A stretch of 41,962 bases of DNA from an uncultured Fibrobacter sp. (GTDB taxonomy: Bacteria; Fibrobacterota; Fibrobacteria; Fibrobacterales; Fibrobacteraceae): assembly GCA_946414075.1 (NCBI GenBank), contig CAMKNA010000018.1, positions 1 through 41,962 of the forward strand, in the 5' to 3' direction. A model generated the notes under the pieces. That model saw nothing but the letters and a program-made list of their open reading frames with translations. It was not told the DNA's origin and searched no databases. The first letter of the stretch is position 1, and each line of letters begins with the position of its first letter. Shown here piece by piece: positions 1-6,279 of the stretch. A program made the position numbers and the translations under genes.

Positions 1-2
1 TC

Positions 3-296
3 ACCGCTGAATACATCAAGGTTCCGGCCGATGCATTCAAGGTTGGCGACGAAGTCCCGGCTGTGGTGACTGAAATCGATCAGAACAACCGTAAGATCTT
101 CCTCTCCGTGGTAGACTACTTCAAGAACCGCGAATCCGCCGAGCTGAAGGCTTGGATGGACTCCCACAAGCCGGGCGAATCTGGCACCACCATCGGTGAA
201 GCCGCCGCCCCCAAGAAGAAGGCTACCAAGAAGAAGGCTGCCGAAAAGCCGGCTGAAGAAGCCGCTGCTGAAGAAAAGCCTGCTGAAGAAGCCTAA
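3..296 (+). CDS. rpsA: 30S ribosomal protein S1, C-terminal end (partial)
   Basis: The reading frame is open from the left edge of the window and ends at TAA 294-296, so only the last 97 residues are visible. The first part (AFKVGDEVPAVVTEID, then RKIFLSV) reads as the end of an S1 RNA-binding domain. The rest is a low-complexity tail rich in Lys, Ala, Pro and Glu (KKKATKKKAAEKPAEE type). Ribosomal protein S1 carries several such domains and helps the 30S subunit bind mRNA. A rho-independent terminator follows within 25 bases. Another multi-S1-domain protein is possible because the N-terminus is missing, but the strong C-terminal charge pattern and context favour S1. Confidence 0.75.
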   Translation, partial: TAEYIKVPADAFKVGDEVPAVVTEIDQNNRKIFLSVVDYFKNRESAELKAWMDSHKPGESGTTIGEAAAPKKKATKKKAAEKPAEEAAAEEKPAEEA

Positions 297-320
297 TTCG
301 CTTTTTAATAATTAAGAAGT

Positions 321-348
321 CCCGTGGGTAAAACCACGGGATTTTTTT
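321..348 (+). terminator. Rho-independent terminator after rpsA
   Basis: A 7-bp GC-rich stem (CCCGTGG 321-327 paired with CCACGGG 334-340) with a 6-base loop is followed by a run of T at 342-348. It lies 24 bases after the rpsA stop. Confidence 0.9.
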
Positions 349-401
349 GTACTTGGAGTTATGCGCAAGAAAAACTAGATTGAGAATGGTGCGCGAATAG
401 C

Positions 402-409
402 TATCTTGT
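402..409 (+). promoter_or_regulatory. TAnnTTTG-like promoter element (TATCTTGT)
   Basis: The octamer matches seven of eight positions' pattern of the Bacteroidota -7 element TAnnTTTG loosely (TATCTTGT). It lies 7 bases before the ATG at 417, so a transcript starting just downstream would have almost no leader. Similar elements recur upstream of many genes in this window. Confidence 0.4.
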
Positions 410-416
410 AGTCGTG

Positions 417-1622
417 ATGAAAAAGATTTATTTGAGTGTTTTGTTTATGGCGCTTGCCCTTGCCTTTTGGGCCTGCGCGAACGGCCCCAAGGTAGATGAC
501 CCGGAACTTTTCAAGACCAAGACCGGTGTTATTGGCGTGTTCAGGCAGCCCGCGTTCTATTGCAGCGAGGCCAGTGCCCAGTACATGCAGCTTGGGGACT
601 CTACGGTGCTGGTGAAGCCTGCCTGGAGCGAAGATCAGGATAACCTGTTCGTGTCGGAATTAGGTTCCGGAGTGGCGACGTTGAAATATTATGAATACGC
701 TTGTGGCGAAGATAAACACAAGTTTGTGCTGGATACCACCCGGAAAGACGGTGCTACGGGAATCATTGTCCCAGAATCTGGATTCTGCAAGACGGTGATA
801 TCCTTTGTGGAAGGAGACCGGCTGTTTGCCCAGAATGATGATCTACTCCTTGAATTTTTCGAGAAGCACAAGGTAGCCTACAATTACCACAAGATTCCCT
901 ACTGCGAAGTGGTGACGCCTAAGGGAAACAAAGTTTCGACGGGTATGGATTCGGATTCCCTGTTGCAGGTGAAATACGAGACTGCCATTGCCGATGCCGC
1001 CGAAGCCAAACAGGAAGAGATTTACCCATTGGTGACTGTCAGTCTTGAATCCGAGGGTGTTACTTGGGATAGGGATTCTACCCGTGTGTTGGTGATTACC
1101 TTCCACGACAGGCCTGACATTTACGATACGGATACGCTAGTGATGTCTCAGGAAGTGTGGGCTGTTTCGGAAAAGGAGCTGTATTCCTGGTACAAGGCGA
1201 ACAAGACAGGTGTGAGGGATTGGGATGTTCGGCTCAAGCAATTGCTGGGAATCCGCGCAAACAAGAAGTACACCCATTTCTCCGCCTTGTGGGTAAAGCC
1301 CATTGACCTGGTGCGTCCGGCTTACCAGACTGATGTGAAGTTGGATTCCATGACGCTTAAGTTCGATGAAAGCTTTGACGACTATAGTTCCGACAAGGAG
1401 TTTAAGCTTTCTTTCAAGCGTTGGTTCGACGATAATCGGGCGAAGGCCTACGACAAGAAGACGGGTTACCCCTGGACAAGACTTGGTTACACTTACGACT
1501 GGGGTGCCGACGGCAAGAAGTACGGCCTTACGGAGTTCCTGATACTGAAGGATTCCCATGTGCGTGTGCAGTTCACCAAGAATGTGCCCACCTTCGTGAA
1601 GTGGCTGGAAGAGCGGAACTAG
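417..1622 (+). CDS. Putative lipoprotein of unknown function
   Basis: The 401-residue product begins MKKIYLSVLFMALALAFWAC, a signal peptide ending in a lipobox-like FWAC, so it is probably a lipid-anchored envelope protein. No enzymatic motif is recognised. The mature part is mixed alpha/beta in composition and rich in Asp, Lys and aromatic residues. A central stretch (around residues 115-150) and the C-terminus contain several Trp and Tyr residues. The ATG at 417 is preferred over the GTG at 414 directly before it because it gives a standard signal peptide. The gene stands alone between the rpsA terminator and the convergent trmB-like gene, with 9 bases separating the two stops. Confidence 0.75.
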   Translation: MKKIYLSVLFMALALAFWACANGPKVDDPELFKTKTGVIGVFRQPAFYCSEASAQYMQLGDSTVLVKPAWSEDQDNLFVSELGSGVATLKYYEYACGEDKHKFVLDTTRKDGATGIIVPESGFCKTVISFVEGDRLFAQNDDLLLEFFEKHKVAYNYHKIPYCEVVTPKGNKVSTGMDSDSLLQVKYETAIADAAEAKQEEIYPLVTVSLESEGVTWDRDSTRVLVITFHDRPDIYDTDTLVMSQEVWAVSEKELYSWYKANKTGVRDWDVRLKQLLGIRANKKYTHFSALWVKPIDLVRPAYQTDVKLDSMTLKFDESFDDYSSDKEFKLSFKRWFDDNRAKAYDKKTGYPWTRLGYTYDWGADGKKYGLTEFLILKDSHVRVQFTKNVPTFVKWLEERN

Positions 1623-1631
1623 CTTTTTTGA

Positions 1632-2360
1632 TTATTGATGGATGATGACCTGCCACAGTTGCTGGCAGGCATTTTTGTACTTGCGTTCGAAGGCGGTGAT
1701 GGGTTTGTCTTCCTTGATTAGTTGCATCGTGACACCCGCGTTGGGTAACAGCATGCGTGTTGCCTGGGCGAATTCCTGGGCGTAGGTTTCCCAGTTGGTG
1801 CGGAGTTCTGTTGTCTGGGCGAGGCCCATGAGTGTCGGGAATATGGGGTGCAGGTGGAATCGTCTGGTCGCCTCGCTCTGCTTGGGCCAGGGATTGGGGT
1901 AGTAGAGGGCATGGTAGGGAACGGTCCACTTGCCTACCGTTACCTTCTCTAGTGTAAGCCGCCAGAAGTCGATAAGTTCGGCCCGGACATAGAAGGCGTT
2001 TTGCGGCAAGGCCTGTGGATGGCTGCCGTTGCTCTTGCTGGCCTTGTCCAGCCGCACTGCGGACTTGTCGATGCCGATGATAGGGTAGCCTGGAAACTGA
2101 TGTGCCAGGTGCAGTGTGCTTTCGCCGGTGCCGCATCCGGAATCAAGGATGACGGGGATGGGTGCGGACTGGGCGTGCCGTTTGGAGTAGAAGTCCGCGA
2201 TGAACTGTTCCGCGTCGGCGAAAGCTGTGCGTGTGTGGCCTGCGATGGGGCGCAAGTATGGCGTGCAGGCATACTTGCGGACCAGCTTTTCCAGGTCCTT
2301 GAAGGGGCCCTCTTGATTAGACCAAACTTCTTTGGCGTGACTATGGGTCTGGTCGATCAT
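1632..2360 (-). CDS. trmB: TrmB-like tRNA (guanine-N7)-methyltransferase
   Basis: The 242-residue protein has a class I SAM-binding motif (ILDSGCGTG, residues 71-79). It also has the family signature YPNPWPK (154-160), followed by basic and His residues, which corresponds to the PDPWPKxRHxKRR segment of TrmB. TrmB forms m7G46 in the tRNA variable loop using S-adenosylmethionine. The Asp of the usual PDPWPK is Asn here, so activity on tRNA is probable but not certain. The N-terminal 60 residues diverge from typical TrmB. The ATG at 2360 overlaps the stop of the upstream sigma-54 activator gene in an ATGA junction, so the two are translated from one message. Confidence 0.75.
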   Translation of the reverse strand: MIDQTHSHAKEVWSNQEGPFKDLEKLVRKYACTPYLRPIAGHTRTAFADAEQFIADFYSKRHAQSAPIPVILDSGCGTGESTLHLAHQFPGYPIIGIDKSAVRLDKASKSNGSHPQALPQNAFYVRAELIDFWRLTLEKVTVGKWTVPYHALYYPNPWPKQSEATRRFHLHPIFPTLMGLAQTTELRTNWETYAQEFAQATRMLLPNAGVTMQLIKEDKPITAFERKYKNACQQLWQVIIHQ

Positions 2361-3505
2361 TTTTCGTGAGCCTCCAGGCCGAACTTCTTGACCTTGTAGT
2401 GCATCATGCGGGGGCTTACCTGCAGGTCGCGGCCGGCGGCGCTCAGGTTGCCGCTGTTCCGCCGTAACGCCTCCATCAGGATTTCACGCTCATAGGAGCG
2501 GAGCAGCGTGGAAAGCGCCGCCGGACCTTCGGGAATAAGCGATGTGCCCGAGGTGACATCGGTCTGTAGCGTAGGCGGAAGGTCGTAGGCGTTGATGCTT
2601 ACATCTGTGGTGGCAAGGCAGGCGTGCTCGATGCAGTTTTCCAGCTCACGCACATTGCCAGGCCAGTGGTAGCTCATGAGCATGTCGATGGCGGGCGTGC
2701 TTAGGCGTAGAATGTGCTTGCCGTATTTCAGGTTCATCTTACCGATAAAGTGGTCCGCCAAAAGAAGGATGTCCGTTTTGCGCTGGGATAGTTCGGGCAG
2801 CTTGATCTGGAAGATGTTCAGGCGGTAGTAGAGGTCTTCGCGGAAAAGCCCCTGCTGCATGAGCTTTTCCAGGTCCTTGCCCGTGCTGGCCACGATGCGC
2901 ACATTGGCGTTCTGGACGATGTTGCTCCCCAGGCGGGCAAACTTGCGGTCTTGCAGAAACTGCAGGAGCTTGGTCTGGGCGGAGAGTGAAAGGTCTGCCA
3001 CCTCGTCGATAAAGAGGGTGCCGCCGCTTGCCTGCTCCGCCTTGCCCAGGTGTCTTGCGGTGGCGCCCGTGAAAGCACCCCGCTCGTAGCCGAACAGTTC
3101 GCTGTCCAGGGAATTGATGCCTTCCCCCGCATTCAGAGAATCGCAGTTCAGAATGACGAAGGGCTTGCCGTTCCTTTCGGATAGGGTGTGGATGGTCCGG
3201 GCGGTGTGTTCCTTGCCGGTACCTGCTGCCCCGCGGATCAAGACAACGGCCTCGGAGTTTGCGATTTGCCGAATCTGACGCTCCACTTCTTGCATGGCCC
3301 GAGTGTTGCCGATGAGCTCGCTGGGGGTGCCGCTGACGATGTTGCGGAGCTCCTGGAACTTTTGCTCGTAGGCCTTGTCCAGGGCAGCGAAGTTCTCGCT
3401 GACGATTTCTTGCAGCCTGCGTTCCAGCCCATCCTTGGAGCGGGAGTGGTGCAGGGCGTCGGAGACCTGTCGAAGGGCTTCTTGTTGTAAAATGGCGCTC
3501 TCCAT
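2357..3505 (-). CDS. Sigma-54-dependent transcriptional activator (Fis/NifA-type HTH)
   Basis: The 382-residue protein has a complete AAA+ sigma-54 interaction domain: Walker A GAAGTGKE (92-99), the sigma-54 contact loop GAFTGA (143-148), Walker B GGTLFIDE (161-168), and WPGNVRELEN in the second half. A C-terminal Fis-type helix-turn-helix covers roughly residues 337-377. The N-terminal 65 residues are predicted coiled coil; no receiver, GAF or PAS domain is seen. Input may therefore come from a partner protein or simply from expression level. It is divergent from glnN and shares a 179-bp control region with it, which suggests but does not prove a role in nitrogen assimilation. The start ATG lies 4 bases after a TATATTCT element. 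Confidence 0.85.
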   Translation of the reverse strand: MESAILQQEALRQVSDALHHSRSKDGLERRLQEIVSENFAALDKAYEQKFQELRNIVSGTPSELIGNTRAMQEVERQIRQIANSEAVVLIRGAAGTGKEHTARTIHTLSERNGKPFVILNCDSLNAGEGINSLDSELFGYERGAFTGATARHLGKAEQASGGTLFIDEVADLSLSAQTKLLQFLQDRKFARLGSNIVQNANVRIVASTGKDLEKLMQQGLFREDLYYRLNIFQIKLPELSQRKTDILLLADHFIGKMNLKYGKHILRLSTPAIDMLMSYHWPGNVRELENCIEHACLATTDVSINAYDLPPTLQTDVTSGTSLIPEGPAALSTLLRSYEREILMEALRRNSGNLSAAGRDLQVSPRMMHYKVKKFGLEAHEK

Positions 3506-3509
3506 GGCC

Positions 3510-3517
3510 AGAATATA
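3510..3517 (-). promoter_or_regulatory. TAnnTTTG-like promoter element (TATATTCT)
   Basis: Read on the minus strand, TATATTCT sits 4 bases before the ATG of the sigma-54 activator gene. It resembles the TAnnTTTG element seen elsewhere in the window. If it is the core promoter, the message would be leaderless. Confidence 0.35.
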
Positions 3518-3548
3518 GCTTTTGTTTTTGCGGATTCAGCAGCTGTGT

Positions 3549-3593
3549 TTTACAAAAGTGTAATAAAATAATTGATTTTTACAAAAATGTAAA
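3549..3593. promoter_or_regulatory. Pair of TTTAC-N6-GTAAA palindromes (candidate operator)
   Basis: Two palindromes lie between the sigma-54 activator gene and glnN. The first is TTTAC 3549-3553 with GTAAT 3560-3564. The second is TTTACA 3578-3583 with TGTAAA 3588-3593, a perfect 16-bp palindrome. Their centres are 29 bp apart, close to three helical turns, so two dimers could bind on one face of the DNA. A shorter version, TTTAC-CCT-GTAAA, follows at 3618-3630. The binding protein is unknown. Confidence 0.5.
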
Positions 3594-3684
3594 GAAAATG
3601 ACCCGAAAAACACAATATTTACCCTGTAAAGGCCTTGCCGTCCTTTCTATTATTCGATTAAATAACAAAAAAGCAGGAATTACC

Positions 3685-5802
3685 ATGATCAGTACCCGTA
3701 AGACTACAGTCAACGACATCGCCACTGCGAAGGCCAGCCCCATCAAGCCTGCCGCGCCCGCAAACATCGACTACTTCGGCGAGGATGTGTTCAACGCCCA
3801 GGCCATGCGTAACTATCTCTCCAAGGAAACTTGCAAAAAACTGCTGGCCACCATCGACGAAGGTGCTCCTCTGGATGCAAACATTGCAGGCGAGGTGGCA
3901 CACGCCATGAAGCGCTGGGCTCTGGATCGCGGCGCCACGCATTTTACCCACTGGTTCCAACCCCTTACGGGTTCCACCGCCGAGAAGCACGATTCCTTCT
4001 TGGAACTGGAAGATGGCAAGCCCATCATGGTCTTTAGCGGCAAGAACCTGATTGTGGGCGAGCCCGATGCCTCTAGCTTCCCCAGCGGCGGCCTGCGTTC
4101 TACTTTTGAGGCTCGCGGCTACACGGCCTGGGACCCCACAAGCCCGGCCTTTATCAAGCGTCACGGTAACGGTGCTACGCTCTGCATCCCCACGGCGTTC
4201 TGCAGCTATACCGGCGAGGCTCTGGACAAGAAGACACCGCTGCTCCGCAGCTTGCAAGCCCTTTCCAAGTCTACACAGAGGCTCATGACCTGTTTCAAGG
4301 CGGCCCCCAAGAAGACCACGGTGACCCTGGGCGCCGAGCAGGAATATTTCTTGATCGACAAGCGTTTCTACCTGCAACGGCCTGACCTGTATCAAGCCGG
4401 CCGCACCATCTTCGGGGCGACCCCTGCCAAGCATCAACAGATGGACGACCATTATTTTGGTAGCATTCCCACCCGCATCCTGAATTTTATGAACGATGTG
4501 GAAGTGGAGCTGTGGAAGCTCGGTATTCCGGCCAAGACCCGTCATAACGAGGTGGCTCCTGCCCAGTTCGAGCTGGCGCCTATCTTTGAAGAGGTGAACC
4601 TAGCCTGCGACCACAACATGCAGATTATGGAAGTGCTGCGCCAAGTGGCGGACCGTCACGGTCTGGTGTGCTTGCTGCACGAGAAGCCCTTTGCCGGCGT
4701 GAACGGCTCGGGCAAACACAACAACTGGAGCATTACTTACGGTCACGGGAACTTGCTGAACCCTGGTAAGGACCCCCACCAGAACGCGGTTTTCTTGACG
4801 ACCCTGTGCGCCGTGATCTATGCGGTGGATACCCATGCCGACTTGCTGCGCATGACGGTAGCGGGTGCAGGTAACGACCATCGTCTGGGTGCCAACGAGG
4901 CGCCTCCGGCCATTGTGTCTATGTACCTGGGCGACCAGCTGATGGATGTGATTGAACAGCTGGAACAGGGCGTGCCCAAGTCCAGCAAGCAGGCGGGCGC
5001 TATGCGTATCGGCGCCGACATGTTGCCGCCGCTGCCCCGCGATGCCACCGACCGTAACCGTACCAGTACCTTTGCCTTTACGGGCAACAAGTTCGAGTTC
5101 CGCGCTCCAGGTTCCAGCCAGAGCTGCTCTGAACCCAATGTGGTGCTAAACACCATCGTGGCCGAAGCCTTCGACATGATTGCCGAACAGCTGGAAAAGC
5201 TGGACGAGAAGAATTTCCATGCGGGCCTGCAGAAGATTCTGCAGAAGATCGTGAAGGAACACAAGAAGGTGGTCTTCAACGGCAACGGCTATACCGACGA
5301 ATGGATTGCCGAAGCAGAGCGTCGTGGGCTGCCTAATATTCGTACCTCCATGGAGGCTTTGAAGGCCCTGGTGAAGGAAGAGAATATCGCCCTGTTTGAG
5401 AAGTACGGCGTGATGAACCGTCGCGAGCTGGAATCCCGCTACGAGGTGAACGTGGAGGATTACCACAAGCGCGTGCATATCGAAGGCGAAATTGCCCGTG
5501 ACTTGGCGAAGAACGTAATTCTGCCCAAGGTGGTGGACGCCTACTCCAAGGCTCTCAAGACTAACGAGATGGCCCTGAATCAGGGATTCCCCGGCTTGGA
5601 TAGTTATGCCAAGTCTCTGGGCGAAGGTTGCGAAAGCTTGTCCAGCGCTATTGCCAAGATGGAAGCGTGCCTGGAAAAGGATCACGAGGATATCTTGGAT
5701 GCCATGGCTGAGCTCCGCAAAGTGGTTGACGGCCTTGAAAAGGTTGTGCCCGACGACTGCTGGCCCTTGCCCAAGTATCGCGAGATGCTGTTCATCTACT
5801 AA
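3685..5802 (+). CDS. glnN: Glutamine synthetase type III
   Basis: The 705-residue product matches the size of GSIII (about 700-730 residues), far longer than GSI or GSII. It makes glutamine from glutamate, ammonia and ATP in the cytoplasm. Recognisable blocks include the N-terminal DYFGEDVFNAQAMR segment, GATHFTHWFQPLTG with AEKHDSF, GAEQEYFLID, the RHNEVAPAQFELAP block, and NGSGKHNNWS (glutamate and metal site). The ATG at 3685 is chosen because AGGAA lies just upstream and the preceding in-frame residues look like untranslated AT-rich DNA. The control region holds two TTTAC-N6-GTAAA palindromes. GSIII is typical of Bacteroidota, Fibrobacter and some other anaerobes. No amtB or glnK is next to it. 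Confidence 0.96.
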   Translation: MISTRKTTVNDIATAKASPIKPAAPANIDYFGEDVFNAQAMRNYLSKETCKKLLATIDEGAPLDANIAGEVAHAMKRWALDRGATHFTHWFQPLTGSTAEKHDSFLELEDGKPIMVFSGKNLIVGEPDASSFPSGGLRSTFEARGYTAWDPTSPAFIKRHGNGATLCIPTAFCSYTGEALDKKTPLLRSLQALSKSTQRLMTCFKAAPKKTTVTLGAEQEYFLIDKRFYLQRPDLYQAGRTIFGATPAKHQQMDDHYFGSIPTRILNFMNDVEVELWKLGIPAKTRHNEVAPAQFELAPIFEEVNLACDHNMQIMEVLRQVADRHGLVCLLHEKPFAGVNGSGKHNNWSITYGHGNLLNPGKDPHQNAVFLTTLCAVIYAVDTHADLLRMTVAGAGNDHRLGANEAPPAIVSMYLGDQLMDVIEQLEQGVPKSSKQAGAMRIGADMLPPLPRDATDRNRTSTFAFTGNKFEFRAPGSSQSCSEPNVVLNTIVAEAFDMIAEQLEKLDEKNFHAGLQKILQKIVKEHKKVVFNGNGYTDEWIAEAERRGLPNIRTSMEALKALVKEENIALFEKYGVMNRRELESRYEVNVEDYHKRVHIEGEIARDLAKNVILPKVVDAYSKALKTNEMALNQGFPGLDSYAKSLGEGCESLSSAIAKMEACLEKDHEDILDAMAELRKVVDGLEKVVPDDCWPLPKYREMLFIY

Positions 5803-5875
5803 TGTGGAATGTGGGCGGCTACGCCGCAATGTGGGGTGTGGAATTATCCACTCCACATCACACACTCCACATCGC
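5801..5875. repeat. Degenerate 7-bp tandem repeats arranged as an inverted repeat
   Basis: AATGTGG occurs at 5801-5807 and 5808-5814. A GCGGC-TAC-GCCGC hairpin follows (5815-5827), then AATGTGG and GGTGTGG (5828-5841). The right side (5847-5874) reads ATCCACT, CCACATC, ACACACT, CCACATC, which are complements of the same heptamer type. The first copy overlaps the glnN stop codon. The array could fold into a large hairpin and act as a transcript end for glnN. Confidence 0.6.
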
Positions 5876-5889
5876 AGATCTTACTTTTA

Positions 5890-5897
5890 TATCTTTG
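5890..5897 (+). promoter_or_regulatory. TAnnTTTG promoter element (TATCTTTG)
   Basis: TATCTTTG is an exact match to TAnnTTTG. It lies 20 bases before the ATG at 5918, with a G-rich ribosome binding site (AAGGGGG, 5907-5913) between them. Confidence 0.5.
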
Positions 5898-5917
5898 GAA
5901 AGAACCAAGGGGGTCTT

Positions 5918-6271
5918 ATGCAAGATACAGAACGGGATGAACGCATATCCGAGCTTGTGAAGAAGGACCAGGAGCATGATGCTCGTCTAGACGCACAGGC
6001 CGAGAAGGACTACGAGCACGACCTGCGTATCGATTCCCTCTACAGCAAGGAAAGGGAGCAGGAATTCAAGCTGAAAGCCCAAGTGGCTAAGGACGCGGAG
6101 CATGATTTCCGCCTGAATTCCGTGGACTCAAAGAACGAGGAACAGGATTCTGAACTGCACCGTCAGTCCATCAAGGACCGTGAGCACGATACCCGCCTGG
6201 AAGCCTTGGAAAAGCTTTACGCCGACCTGGCTGCCCGTGTGGAATTTCTGGAATCGCAACTGAAAAAGTAG
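5918..6271 (+). CDS. Small coiled-coil protein made of 14-residue repeats
   Basis: The 117-residue, highly charged protein is built of six consecutive 14-residue units with the pattern K-D-x-E-H-D-x-R-L-x5, spanning about residues 16-100. Units 1, 2, 4 and 6 are closest to consensus; units 3 and 5 have Gln for His (EQ). The end (LEALEKLYADLAARVEFLESQL) is a classical heptad coiled coil. Fourteen residues equal two heptads, so the whole protein is probably one long helical coiled coil. There is no signal peptide, so it is presumed cytoplasmic. The ATG at 5918 has AAGGGGG upstream. The gene is followed after 8 bases by the EF-G-like GTPase gene, so they are probably co-transcribed. I do not recognise a family, and the function is unknown. 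Confidence 0.8.
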   Translation: MQDTERDERISELVKKDQEHDARLDAQAEKDYEHDLRIDSLYSKEREQEFKLKAQVAKDAEHDFRLNSVDSKNEEQDSELHRQSIKDREHDTRLEALEKLYADLAARVEFLESQLKK

Positions 6272-6279
6272 GGGCTAAG

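Noticed and set aside
3598..3684. Upstream start for glnN
   Set aside because: The added 29 residues are encoded by AT-rich control DNA that holds the palindromes, and the ATG at 3685 has a ribosome binding site.
3506..3684. Sigma-54 promoter for glnN
   Set aside because: No GG-N10-GC pair close to TGGCAC-N5-TTGCA was found in the control region.
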